Below, one piece after another: positions 8,932-17,926 of a stretch of 64,000 bases of DNA. The DNA is from Paenibacillus lignilyticus (GTDB taxonomy: Bacteria; Bacillota; Bacilli; Paenibacillales; Paenibacillaceae), in contig NZ_JAGKSP010000012.1 of the NCBI RefSeq assembly GCF_017942085.1, forward strand, positions 62,001 to 126,000, in the 5' to 3' direction. The position numbers were made by a program, and so were the translations under genes. Under the pieces are notes generated by a model that made no database searches, had not been told where the DNA came from, and saw nothing but the letters and a program-made list of their open reading frames with translations. The number at the start of each line of letters is the position of its first letter. Position 1 is the stretch's first letter.

Positions 8932-9237
8932 TCAAAGTTGTGGCTTATTATCCTGATTCTCATTGCTGCCGAACTCTTTCCAATTGGTCTTGATTTGGTT
9001 CATAAGCTTGGCAAGCGGACGTTCAAACTCTGCAGCGACCAGATAGCCAATGCCTATAATTAGTGCGAACCTGCTCATGACTAAGGGACCGTTACCTACA
9101 TAATCCTGCATGGCTTCGAATAATTCGCTGTTCCATGAAGTGACGTTCGAGCCGAATATAGCAGCCGTCACATACCAGATGCCATATAGAAAAGCTGCAA
9201 TACAGATCAAAATAATGCCGACTGTTCTCCTTTGCAT
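8932..9237 (-). CDS. Small membrane protein of unknown function
   Basis: 101 residues from MQRRTV, with GGGGAGG 6-8 bases upstream; an upstream ATG lacks a ribosome site. Two hydrophobic segments lie near residues 6-24 and 60-75, followed by a charged tail (NQIKTNWKEFGSNENQDNK). It lies 16 bp ahead of the serine hydrolase on the same strand and heads that likely three-gene operon. Family not recognised. Confidence 0.7.
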   Translation of the reverse strand: MQRRTVGIILICIAAFLYGIWYVTAAIFGSNVTSWNSELFEAMQDYVGNGPLVMSRFALIIGIGYLVAAEFERPLAKLMNQIKTNWKEFGSNENQDNKPQL

Positions 9238-9432
9238 ACATACCTCCCCTAAGTTAATGGCATCGCGATCTACAAAGTTGCATAGTAAGCAACATTTGCC
9301 CGCTAGAAAAAGCAATATAGAGAAATGGATGCAGTTTCTGCAACAGTTCTCTTCTGCAGAGCCGGAAAACCTCGGTTAAGCAAGTAAATGCTGCCTTTTC
9401 TGCAACCTTCTCTTATTGTAGTCGGTTCCACT

Positions 9433-9465
9433 GGGGGAATGCTGCATGTTATGCAGCATTCCCCC
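9433..9465. repeat. Perfect 15-bp inverted repeat
   Basis: GGGGGAATGCTGCAT, a 3-base gap, then its exact reverse complement. No T tract follows on either strand, so it is not a standard terminator. The inner GCAGCATTC matches one flank of the repeat family seen at 40.1 and 52.8 kb. Confidence 0.75.
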
Positions 9466-9747
9466 GGTACCCCTGTGGCACGGCACAATAGCAATCCTGG
9501 GTAATGCAATACTCAATTGGTATTGTATCCCATATTTGCGGCGTTGGCATTACTTTTCAGTTCGTCTATTCCTTAGGCAAGTTCCCGTGCCTCTGCTCAG
9601 ATGTTCGCGAGCGAAGCGGCCCGTGATACTCCACCACACCTGCTGCCATAATGAGCGGTAATCCGCCGATGACGCACCGTTTTCACTATGGATTCTTATT
9701 CGGCTTCAGCTCTGTCGAAACCTGTTCGATGCCGATCCTCGGAGCAA

Positions 9748-9793
9748 TAAAAAAAGCAACCGCACTTCCCGCAAGGGTGATGCAGTCGCTTTA
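9748..9793 (-). terminator. Terminator after the DeoR gene
   Basis: On the minus strand AGCGACTGCATCACCC pairs, with G-U pairs and one mismatch, to GGGAAGTGCGGTTGCT across TTGC and is followed by TTTTTT. Confidence 0.8.
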
Positions 9794-9808
9794 TACGGTC
9801 ATAATTAA

Positions 9809-10585
9809 TCAACTCAACCAACTAACGCCCATCTCTTCCAATGAACCTCTCCATCCCGCAGGAGGCTCATGATTGGAGACGATGCACTGTATATCCGTCA
9901 GTTCGGCGATCTTCGCGACCGTTCGTTTGCCTATCTTCGAGGAATCGGCGACGACAATCGACGTTTCCGAACAGCGAATCAGCTTGCGCGTGAATAACGC
10001 CCGTTCGAAGTCGTAGCTCGTAATGCCATTCTCGAGCGAGACGCCATCCACGGAGAGGAAGGATTTGTGCACATAGAAGTCCTCCATCACTTTCTCCGCG
10101 ATCGGTCCCGACACCCGCATATGCTTGCTATTGACTTCTCCCCCGATAAAGATCATTCTTCCGTCGAACAACCCTCTCTTCTGGTAGTCGATAAGAAGAA
10201 TAAGCGTCGGAATGGAGCATACGAGAATGGTAAGATTGCGTTTGTCTGCCAGATGGTGAAGGATCTGCATCGCCGTGCTGCCTTCGTCGATTACGATAAC
10301 GTCATCATTTTCGATCAAATTGGCAGCCAGCATGCCGATTTTCCGCTTCTCTTCGGCATGAATAACCTCACGTTCGTGATAAGCAGGCTCGAAATCAGTC
10401 TGAACCTTGACCGCTCCGCCGTACACCTTCTTGAGTTTGCCATCCTTCTCAAGATCATCAAGGTCGCGCCGAATCGTCTCCGTCGTCACCTCGAACTTAT
10501 GCGCGAGCTCGTTAACCTGAACCTTCCCTTGGATGACCAACATCTCAAGAACGCGTTTCTTTCTTTCCTCACTTGCAAGTGACAT
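9809..10585 (-). CDS. DeoR-family transcriptional regulator
   Basis: 258 residues from ATG at 10585, 8 bases behind AAGGGG; the GTG at 10594 lies within the ribosome site. The N-terminal winged HTH is the DeoR signature (VNELAHKFEVTTETIRRDLDDLEKDGKLKKVYGGA). The C-terminal sensor domain is of the ISOCOT fold (IDEGSTAMQILHHL; GVSLENGITSYD), which binds phosphorylated sugars. It is the last gene of the ABC importer operon and probably represses it in response to a phosphorylated intermediate. Confidence 0.92.
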   Translation of the reverse strand: MSLASEERKKRVLEMLVIQGKVQVNELAHKFEVTTETIRRDLDDLEKDGKLKKVYGGAVKVQTDFEPAYHEREVIHAEEKRKIGMLAANLIENDDVIVIDEGSTAMQILHHLADKRNLTILVCSIPTLILLIDYQKRGLFDGRMIFIGGEVNSKHMRVSGPIAEKVMEDFYVHKSFLSVDGVSLENGITSYDFERALFTRKLIRCSETSIVVADSSKIGKRTVAKIAELTDIQCIVSNHEPPAGWRGSLEEMGVSWLS

Positions 10586-10658
10586 GCTGCTCACCCCTTG
10601 ATCGTTATAGTGCCATTATAGCAAAAGGGGATTCATTCGTAATAGCTTCCGCGTGTAT

Positions 10659-11774
10659 CTATCGATACTGCATCAGATTGAGCCCGTTCTCAGTCGAATC
10701 AAATACATGGAACTTATCGTCACGGAATCGAATGTGGACGATGTCACCGGAATGAACATCGGACTCGTTATCGACCAGAAACCGAATCATGCCTTCCAGC
10801 TTGTTCCCGGGATCTACGACTTTCACCAGCTTACCGCTGCCCAGATGCTCAATGAGGTCAACCTTCATCGGAATCCCCAGCTTGTCCGCGGCATGGGTCA
10901 ACGTAATATCATGCGGCCGCACGCCCAAATGAACCTGCTTGCCACTATGTTTAACATCTAATTTGCGCGTTTCCGGCAGCGTGTATGAAAACCCTTGCGT
11001 CACGATCATCTGCACGCCATCACGCTGTTCGATTTTCCCCGCAATCAGGTTCATCGGAGGGTTGCCGAGGAAGCTGGCGACAAACAGGTTTACGGGATGG
11101 TTAAACAGTTCCTCCGGCGGTGCATATTGCTGGATCTTGCCTCCATTAAGAATCGCGACACGGTCGGAGATCGCGAGCGCCTCCTCCTGGTCATGCGTCA
11201 CGATTATCGTCGTCACGCCGAGCTGACGCTGCAGCTTGCGGATCTCATCGCGAACGTCCAGCTTCAGCCTCGCATCCAGATTGGACATCGGCTCGTCGAG
11301 CAGCAGAATCTCCGGGTCTTTCGCCAAGGCGCGCGCCATCGCTACCCGCTGCTGCTGACCCCCGGACAGCTGCGACGGCTTGCGGTCGAGCAGATGGTCG
11401 ATCTGCAGAATTCGGCCCATTTCCTTCGCGCGTTCATAGGCCTGCGCCTTCGGTATTTTACGCTCCCTCAGCGGGAAAGCGATGTTGTCGCGAACCGTAA
11501 GATGCGGGTACAAGGCATAGGACTGAAACACCATCCCGATGTTGCGATCCTTGGGCTCCACGTGGTTAACCATTCGGTCTCCGAAGAAAATTTCACCCGA
11601 GGTTGGCTTGAGGAGTCCCGCGAGCATCATCAGCGTTGTCGTTTTGCCGCAGCCGGAAGGGCCGAGCAACGCGACGAATTCCCCTTTTGGAATTTCCAGG
11701 TCGAGCCCGTCTACGGCCCGTCCGCTTTCTTTTTTGCCATCGTAGGATTTGACGATATTCCTCATTGTAATCAC
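10659..11774 (-). CDS. ABC importer ATPase, MsmK/UgpC type
   Basis: 371 residues, GTG start overlapping the upstream permease stop by 4 bases (GTGA), with GGGAGGGG 10 bases upstream. Walker A is GPSGCGKTT near 38, the signature LSGGQQQRVAMARAL near 136, Walker B LLLDEPMSNLD near 158 and the His loop VTHDQEEA near 192. The C-terminal ~130 residues are an OB-fold TOBE regulatory domain (LGVRPHDI) typical of carbohydrate importers such as MalK, MsmK and UgpC. Confidence 0.93.
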   Translation of the reverse strand: MITMRNIVKSYDGKKESGRAVDGLDLEIPKGEFVALLGPSGCGKTTTLMMLAGLLKPTSGEIFFGDRMVNHVEPKDRNIGMVFQSYALYPHLTVRDNIAFPLRERKIPKAQAYERAKEMGRILQIDHLLDRKPSQLSGGQQQRVAMARALAKDPEILLLDEPMSNLDARLKLDVRDEIRKLQRQLGVTTIIVTHDQEEALAISDRVAILNGGKIQQYAPPEELFNHPVNLFVASFLGNPPMNLIAGKIEQRDGVQMIVTQGFSYTLPETRKLDVKHSGKQVHLGVRPHDITLTHAADKLGIPMKVDLIEHLGSGKLVKVVDPGNKLEGMIRFLVDNESDVHSGDIVHIRFRDDKFHVFDSTENGLNLMQYR

Positions 11775-12601
11775 GATTGTTTCGCCCCTCCCATATTGAC
11801 CTTCATAAACATCTTCTGCGTGAAAATATAGAACAGCACAACCGGCAGCGTATAGAACAAGCCAATAGCGGTGATCAAGCCGTAGTTCATGATATGGTTC
11901 TCCTTGGTGACGAGCTTCGCCAAGTAACCGGCCAGCGTCAGCATGTTATCATCGAAGATGAGCAAGGTGAAGAGGAACCACTCGCCGTAAGCGCCTAGGA
12001 AAGCGAACACCGCGATCGCCCCGATGCCGGAGAATACATAGGGAACGAGCACTTTGCGGAATGCGCCGAACCGGCTGGATCCATCGACCATTGCGGCCCA
12101 TTCAATATCCCAAGGCACCTCATCGAAGAACCCTTTCATGATATACACCAAACCCGGAAGCGAGCCCGTTGTTGCCACGAGCATAACGCCGAGGTAGGTG
12201 TTCACCAGGCCCATTTGGACCAGGATAAAGAACGTGGCGATAATGAGCGTAATACCGGGAAACGAACGCATCAGGAACAGAAACTTCAGAGCCGCGCCCT
12301 TGCCGACAAAATCCAGCCGCGAGAACGCATAGGCTGTCGGCACCGATATCCCAACCTCGATTGCGACAATCAGAAGGGAGTAGACGATGGTGTTGAGCAC
12401 GATCGGCCAGATCATCGGCAGCTTCACGCCGGAATACTCTACTGGAGAGGTAAAGAAAGAGAAATTATCGAGCGAGAACTCCCCGGTCGTGAAATTCATC
12501 GTAGCTGCGAGAAAATACCATATGATCATGGCGGCAATCGGAAGCGTAAATAGCGTCATATAGGTGTGCACAAGCACTTTCTTTAACGTGCTGGTCGACA
12601 T
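11771..12601 (-). CDS. ABC importer permease (MalG-type)
   Basis: 276 residues with six hydrophobic segments, the first near residues 14-34. The EAA coupling motif reads EWAAMVDGSSRFGAFRKVLVP near 175-195. Together with the neighbouring permease and lipoprotein this completes a CUT1-type importer. It begins 25 bp after the MalF-type permease. Confidence 0.92.
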   Translation of the reverse strand: MSTSTLKKVLVHTYMTLFTLPIAAMIIWYFLAATMNFTTGEFSLDNFSFFTSPVEYSGVKLPMIWPIVLNTIVYSLLIVAIEVGISVPTAYAFSRLDFVGKGAALKFLFLMRSFPGITLIIATFFILVQMGLVNTYLGVMLVATTGSLPGLVYIMKGFFDEVPWDIEWAAMVDGSSRFGAFRKVLVPYVFSGIGAIAVFAFLGAYGEWFLFTLLIFDDNMLTLAGYLAKLVTKENHIMNYGLITAIGLFYTLPVVLFYIFTQKMFMKVNMGGAKQS

Positions 12602-12626
12602 CGGGATTCACCACCGGTCTTCTGGA

Positions 12627-13565
12627 TTAGTCTTCGATACGAGAAGGTTTGATCATCTGATCGAAATCGAACAGGCGGATCAATAGCAGCGTCAGCACGA
12701 AGGAAATGAACACGACGATTAACGATACCGCTGCCCCGTAGCCATAATATTTGAGATTGAATGCTTGCTGGAACGCGTATAGCGATAAGGTCGTCGTATC
12801 CCGCATCGGGCCGCCGTTCGTAAGCAGCATGATGAAGAAATACGAGGATACGAAGCCGATCAAGTCCGAGATCGTGATATACATGAGCGGCCACTTGAGC
12901 GTCGGCAGTATGATTTTGATAATAACGGATTTCTCGCTTGCGCCATCGACGCGCGCCGCTTTGTACAAATCCTCCGGAATGGAGTTGATTGCCGAGGACA
13001 ATAAGATCATGCCGCCCGATACCGTCGAAACGATGGTCGCCAGAATGACAATGGCCATAGCGCCTTTCGTAAACCAAGAGACCGGCTCCGAAATGATCCC
13101 CATATTTTGCAGAAATTCGTTAATCAAGCCGCCTTCGGTCGGGTCGAAAATAAACTTCCAGAAGGTGACGTACACGACAGACGGAATGATACTCGGGATA
13201 AGCCAAAACACTCTATAAATGACAGCCGTCACTTTGCCTTTAAGAAAATATTGCGTCGCAATGGAAATCACAAGCGCAAAGAGCAGCGAGATGACCAAAG
13301 TAAGAATGGCGAATACGGCGGTATTACCAAGAATTTGCGGCAGGTTGTAGTCCGTGAATATGCGTTTGAAATTGGATAAGCCGATGAAATGCGGTTTCAT
13401 GGACGCGTTGAGATCCGTGAAAGCCATGCCTACCGTCGCAATCGCCGGCAAGACGAAGAAAACGAAGACGAGTAATGCAAACGGCAGGATAAACAGATAC
13501 GGATAAATGATTTTGCGAACAGGTTTCTTGTACGGCTTTGATTCGAGCGCTTGTGCTGAGTTCAT
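12627..13565 (-). CDS. ABC importer permease (MalF-type)
   Basis: 312 residues, six membrane segments, first at about 20-42. The EAA motif is DLYKAARVDGASEKSVIIKI near 205-225. GGAGG lies 10 bases before the ATG. It lies about 90 bp after the binding-protein gene; the gap holds a hairpin that may lower its expression relative to the lipoprotein. Confidence 0.92.
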   Translation of the reverse strand: MNSAQALESKPYKKPVRKIIYPYLFILPFALLVFVFFVLPAIATVGMAFTDLNASMKPHFIGLSNFKRIFTDYNLPQILGNTAVFAILTLVISLLFALVISIATQYFLKGKVTAVIYRVFWLIPSIIPSVVYVTFWKFIFDPTEGGLINEFLQNMGIISEPVSWFTKGAMAIVILATIVSTVSGGMILLSSAINSIPEDLYKAARVDGASEKSVIIKIILPTLKWPLMYITISDLIGFVSSYFFIMLLTNGGPMRDTTTLSLYAFQQAFNLKYYGYGAAVSLIVVFISFVLTLLLIRLFDFDQMIKPSRIED

Positions 13566-13603
13566 TTCGTTGCGGCCTCCATCCGGTGTGCAGCGTTGCC
13601 GAG

Positions 13604-13646
13604 AAATAGGAAAGGCGCCCGCATCGGGAGTTGAGCGCCTATTCCC
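13604..13646 (-). terminator. Intercistronic hairpin between binding-protein and permease genes
   Basis: AATAGG..CGC pairs with GCGCC..CCTATT across a ~16-base loop, with a small bulge. It could act as a partial terminator or a 3' stabiliser, as is common after binding-protein genes. Confidence 0.5.
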
Positions 13647-13654
13647 CTTATGTC

Positions 13655-15043
13655 TTATTCCTCAATGATTAGATGATCGGCTGGTACGTTTTGCTTAACT
13701 TCCTTCTCGAACAATTCATAAGCTTCTTCAGCCGTCGCATTTTTGGTCAAGATCGCATCGATGCCAAGCGTGTAGCCTTTGGTGAATACAGCGTAATCCG
13801 GGAGAGCCGGACGCGTCTTCGTGAACTCAACCAGATAAGCGTGGTCCTTATAGAAGGACATTTCCTTGAAACGCGCATCCTCTTGCGCTTCCGGCGTTAC
13901 CGGCAGCTTGCCGCTCACGACCGTATGGTTAATTTGCAGGTCCGGAGCCAGCACGTTCTCGATTAGGCGCTGTACATAAGGCATTTTCTCATCGTCAACG
14001 GTAGGACCAACGAAGATCATAGCTGGGTTACTGTAGGAAACCGGCTTACCTCCTTTGGTAGCGGAAGGAACCGGGATCCAAACTACGTTTTGATCGAACC
14101 ACGTGTTGTAAGCTTGCACATCATCTTTCATGCCGTTTGCTTCGCGCATCATTTGGTAGAATTCCGTACGCGCGAATTGGGCGAAGATTTCGCCTTTCAC
14201 GAACATCGGAGCGGACATGTCTGTGTCGACATCGCCGATATTCTCTGCGATAACACCGCGTTTCTTGGCATCTGCCCAGAATGCGTAGACGTCCTTCGCT
14301 TTAGGCGTCAGCATCATTTTGTTCTGCGCCGCATCGTAGTTCACGAAGTCAAACGCGTAGTTCCAGCCCTCGAAACGAGTATCCTCTACGGCGAAGCCGA
14401 TCTTCACGAGCTTCTTCTTCTTTGCTTCATCAGCAAGGTCAACCAGATCTTGGAAAGTAAACTCGCCGCTGTCGACTTTGGCTTTCAAGCCGTCGATTTG
14501 GTCTTTCGTCCAGCCGATGCCTTCCAGTGCTTTGCGGCTAATGAAAACCGGTGAAGCATCCATATCTTGAATCGCGCCATAGTAGTGGCCGTCGTAGCTC
14601 ATAATATTCGTGTAGGATTCCGGTACGCTCTTGAACACTTCAGAATCCTTCACCCAATCGATATCGCGGATCAGACCAGCGTCCTTCTCCCAGCCGATGT
14701 CAACGCTGGAGTTAATAAAGACATCCGCGACTTTGCCGGCTTGTGCTTGAAGGACGAGCTCGTCGTCACCGATCCCCGGCCACCAATCGAGCTTCACTTG
14801 TACGTTCTCGGAAGCCAGCTGCTCGTTTGTGCGCTTCTCTGCTTCGATGAAGTTATCTTTGCGTGCTCCCCAAGTATTCTCTCGAACCGAAATCGTTACG
14901 ACCTTAGGTTCCGTGTTTCCCGTTGAGTTCGCATTGTTAGCAGGAGCGTTAGCGGATGTGTTCGTGTTGTTGTTGGCTCCGCACCCCGCCAAGACCCCCA
15001 TACCTATAACCATTGTCAAAGCTATTCCAGCAAATTTCTTCAC
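13655..15043 (-). CDS. Extracellular solute-binding lipoprotein, family 1
   Basis: 462 residues, GTG start behind AGGAGGAAG. A lipoprotein signal (LTMVIGMGVLAGC, Cys near 21) is followed by an Asn/Thr/Ala-rich linker to about 48 and then a two-lobed binding protein. The N-terminal motif (KVVTISVRENTWGARKDNF) and length fit CUT1 substrate-binding proteins for sugars or glycerophosphodiesters. It is the first gene of the operon; a palindromic operator candidate lies just upstream of its promoter. The substrate is not evident. Confidence 0.88.
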   Translation of the reverse strand: MKKFAGIALTMVIGMGVLAGCGANNNTNTSANAPANNANSTGNTEPKVVTISVRENTWGARKDNFIEAEKRTNEQLASENVQVKLDWWPGIGDDELVLQAQAGKVADVFINSSVDIGWEKDAGLIRDIDWVKDSEVFKSVPESYTNIMSYDGHYYGAIQDMDASPVFISRKALEGIGWTKDQIDGLKAKVDSGEFTFQDLVDLADEAKKKKLVKIGFAVEDTRFEGWNYAFDFVNYDAAQNKMMLTPKAKDVYAFWADAKKRGVIAENIGDVDTDMSAPMFVKGEIFAQFARTEFYQMMREANGMKDDVQAYNTWFDQNVVWIPVPSATKGGKPVSYSNPAMIFVGPTVDDEKMPYVQRLIENVLAPDLQINHTVVSGKLPVTPEAQEDARFKEMSFYKDHAYLVEFTKTRPALPDYAVFTKGYTLGIDAILTKNATAEEAYELFEKEVKQNVPADHLIIEE

Positions 15044-15118
15044 AGCTTATACTTCCTCCTTCGAATCTCTCGAATTGATGCCTTACAAGATTGAGTATAG
15101 AGCTCGTTTGTAAAATTG

Positions 15119-15150
15119 CGATAAAAACAACGTTAAGATTTTGTTTATCG
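15119..15150. promoter_or_regulatory. Candidate operator of the ABC importer operon
   Basis: CGATAAAAACA and TTTGTTTATCG form an 11-bp imperfect inverted repeat (9 of 11) separated by 10 bp. It sits immediately upstream of a TATACT -10 box (15094-15099, minus strand). Candidate ligands are the DeoR regulator of the same operon or an activator, since no good -35 is visible. Confidence 0.45.
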
Positions 15151-15175
15151 TTGTTTTACTTGTTGTTATGTTGTT

Positions 15176-16534
15176 TTAAAACCCGCAAACATGTTGAATC
15201 GCTTCTTCTACGATGTCCAAAGCCAAAACCAGCTGTTCTTCGGTGGCAATTAGCGGCGGCACCAAAGTAAGCACGTTCCCGCTGGAAACCTTGAAGCTGA
15301 GTCCTCGCTCCATGCAGCGGTACATCACTTTCTCCGCTTCATCGCTTGCCTTATCCTTCGTTTTGCGGTCCGTAACCAGCTCGATCGCCGCCATCATTCC
15401 GATGACTCTCACGTCTCCGATCGGCATATATCGCGATTTCATGTCTTGTAATCTAGCTTCAATAACCTTCTCCATCTGGCTCGCATGCTCTACGAGGCCG
15501 TTTTGTTCGATATATTCAATCGTGGCCAGCGCCGCGGCGCAGCCGACCGAGCTTTTCTCATGCGTATAGTGGCCGAGTGAAATGTCCTGCGCGACGTCAA
15601 GCCCTTCGCGAACGATAATGCCTGCCATCGGGAACACGCCCCCTCCGAAACCTTTGCCGATCACCACGATATCCGGCACGATGTCGTAATGCTCGTGCAC
15701 AAACATCTTCCCCGTTCGGCCGAACGCTGTCGGAATCTCATCCAATATAAGCAGCACGCCATAGCGGTCGCATAGCTCCCGCAGCCGTTTGAAATACGCC
15801 TTCGGCGGAATTTGAATATCCGTGCTTCGAACCGGCTCCATGATGATCGCGCCAACGTCGCTTTCCCGCTCCAGCATGTACGCCAGATAGTCCAAGCATT
15901 TCAAGCCGCAGCCATCGCAATCTCCCATGAAGCATCTGTAGCTGTTGTATGGCATCATGTGTTCCGTGCCCGGAAGCAGCGGGCCCATGGAGTTGCGGAA
16001 TACGCCTTCTCCGCCAACCGAGATCGCATCCAAGCTTGCACCGTGGAACGAATCCCAGGTCGAGATCGTTTTGAATTTGCCTGTAGCTTTGCGAGCCAGC
16101 TTCAGCGCCATGCCTATTGCGCTCGTGCCGCCCGGCGTGAACAACACCTTGTTCAGGTCGCCCGGCGCAAGCTCGGCCAGCTTCTTCGCCAATTGGATGG
16201 CGACGGGGTTCGTGAACCGGCGAGGTAGGAACGGCAGCTCATCGAGCTGGTTCTTAACCGCATCGATTACATAGCGATTCTTGTAGCCGACCTGATGGAC
16301 GCTGTTTCCGTGGAAATCCATATACTTGCGGCCGTCCATGTCGATGAGGTAGATGCCATCCGCATCGGTAACAACATTAAGGCATGGGGTGGACATGGAT
16401 TGATGGATAAAATATTGGCTGTCTTCCTCCAGCACTTCCATCGTTTCCTCGCTTAAGTGAGTTTCTTGCCAAAGCTTCCGTTCCGAAGTAAGGTTGATAT
16501 CCCCTTCCGTTCTCAAAAAGGCTTTCCATTCCAA
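15176..16534 (-). CDS. Class-III PLP enzyme, aminotransferase fold (possibly PbfA-like lyase)
   Basis: 452 residues from a TTG start 7 bases behind AAGGGGGAG. Fold type I, class-III layout: glycine loop FTPGGTSAIGMALKLAR near 140-155, PLP-ring Asp in ILDEIPTAFGRTGK near 267, and Schiff-base Lys in VIGKGFGGGVFP near 296. The N-terminal HQSMSTPCLNV and DEIPTAFGRTGKMF regions recall, from memory, (R)-1-hydroxy-2-aminoethylphosphonate ammonia-lyase (PbfA) more than classical GABA or ornithine transaminases; this subfamily call is inference. It ends the PHP-PHP-MATE operon. No phnW or phnX is present in the window. Confidence 0.75.
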   Translation of the reverse strand: MEWKAFLRTEGDINLTSERKLWQETHLSEETMEVLEEDSQYFIHQSMSTPCLNVVTDADGIYLIDMDGRKYMDFHGNSVHQVGYKNRYVIDAVKNQLDELPFLPRRFTNPVAIQLAKKLAELAPGDLNKVLFTPGGTSAIGMALKLARKATGKFKTISTWDSFHGASLDAISVGGEGVFRNSMGPLLPGTEHMMPYNSYRCFMGDCDGCGLKCLDYLAYMLERESDVGAIIMEPVRSTDIQIPPKAYFKRLRELCDRYGVLLILDEIPTAFGRTGKMFVHEHYDIVPDIVVIGKGFGGGVFPMAGIIVREGLDVAQDISLGHYTHEKSSVGCAAALATIEYIEQNGLVEHASQMEKVIEARLQDMKSRYMPIGDVRVIGMMAAIELVTDRKTKDKASDEAEKVMYRCMERGLSFKVSSGNVLTLVPPLIATEEQLVLALDIVEEAIQHVCGF

Positions 16535-16558
16535 CTTGTCGCTCCCCCTTCATAGGTG

Positions 16559-17917
16559 CTAGATACTTTGCGCCAAGTTTTTGGCCCATTTATTCGATCG
16601 ATACCGGAAAAATCCGATACAAGCTTTCGATACTTCTTCCAGAGCGAATACAACGTACACCCCTTCGACCGGCCAGTGAAACAGATAAACGCCGGCAAAG
16701 ACGAGCGGCAATGAAATGAACCAGGTCGTAACCAGGATCAGCTTCATCGTATAAACGTTATCCCCGCCTGCGCGGAACAGGCCGACAATCCATACATTAT
16801 TGAGGAAATAGGCAGTGAGCACGAGCGATTGGATTAACATGACATGTCCAAAAGCCGTCTTAACCTCCTCGCTCGTGTTGCCGAACAGCTTCACGATAAA
16901 GGGACTGGACACGGCGACAGCTGCACTGACCAATAACGCGATCACGACCGTTAGCTTCGTAAATTTCCTTCCATAGAGGATCGCTTCGCTTGGGTCCTCG
17001 TGGCTCAATTTCTGTCCAATCATGACTTTCGCGGCATACGCGAATCCGAAAATACCCATCATGAAATATCCATTGAATGTTCATGACAGCTGAAAGGTCG
17101 CGAGCGCAGCCACGCCCATGTAACCGAAAGCCACCGCATACAGCATGTTGCCGACCGACCAGAGTCCTTCATGGACAACCAGCGGCATCGTCGTTCGGTA
17201 CAAGCTTCTCGCGAACGATAATTTGAACGAGAACAGCGACTTGAAAGGAATGTTGAACACTGCTTTCCTGGCATAAACGTACCCGATAAGCGCAACGGAG
17301 CTGATGACGGACGAAACCAGCGTTGCATAGGCCGCTCCCTCTACGCCGTAGGCGGGAAACCCGAATTTGCCGTAAATCAAAGCGTAATCGAGTATCACGT
17401 TAACGGACATCGAGATGATGCCCACGATGAGCGTTGGTTTGACCATGCCGATGGATCCAAGCGCTTGACCAAACGTATCCTTCACCGAATTAATAAGATA
17501 GACAACTAACAGGATGGTCAGATAGTGCACGCCATAGGCAACGGCCTCCTGATCATTAATGAAGGCCGTTAAGATCCCATGGCGGAAAACGCACACAGCC
17601 CCTGCCAGCGCCAGCGTTATGCCGATGCTGGAGGTCAGCATCAAGGAGAACGCCTTCTGCGTGGACGCCCGATCTCCTTTGCCATGGAATTGGGTGATGA
17701 AAGCTGTAATGCCATATACGCCTGACAGAATCATGCTTAGAATGAATCCGATCTGTCCGACCGCAGCGACGACCGCAATGGCCGTATCGCCGAGTCCGCC
17801 GACCATAAGCGTATTTACCAGGGAGAACGAGTTGCCTATCAGCATCTGAAGCACGGTCGGAATGACCAGCTTGATCAGATTTTGACGGAATTCAGTATGC
17901 AATTCAGAGCTGCTCAT
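16559..17917 (-). pseudogene. MATE-family efflux transporter interrupted by one in-frame TGA
   Basis: A 452-codon frame of the MATE (multidrug and toxin extrusion) family is broken by TGA at 17081-17083. The frame is unchanged on both sides: ATFQLS-stop-TFNGYFMMGIFGFAYA. Families of this type have a Trp-like residue there, so a single TGG to TGA change explains it. The N-terminal 278 codons (17081-17917) hold the first MATE repeat (NSFSLVNTLMVGGLGDTAIA) and part of the second; the remaining 167 codons could restart at ATG 17062. It lies between the PHP genes and the PLP enzyme. It may be a real inactivation, a sequencing error or low-level readthrough. Confidence 0.8.
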
Positions 17918-17926
17918 AGCTGATGT

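Larger units (their letters stand above)
9238..9808. other. 571-bp intergenic region
   Basis: No gene is supported. It contains a perfect 15-bp hairpin (9433-9465), repeated TTCTGCA motifs near 9330-9400 and, at its far end, the terminator of the DeoR gene. Confidence 0.6.

Noticed and set aside
17081..17083. Selenocysteine recoding of the TGA in the MATE gene
   Set aside because: A Trp-type position in a membrane transporter with no downstream SECIS-like hairpin at once visible and no selenoprotein genes in the window; mutation or sequencing error is simpler.
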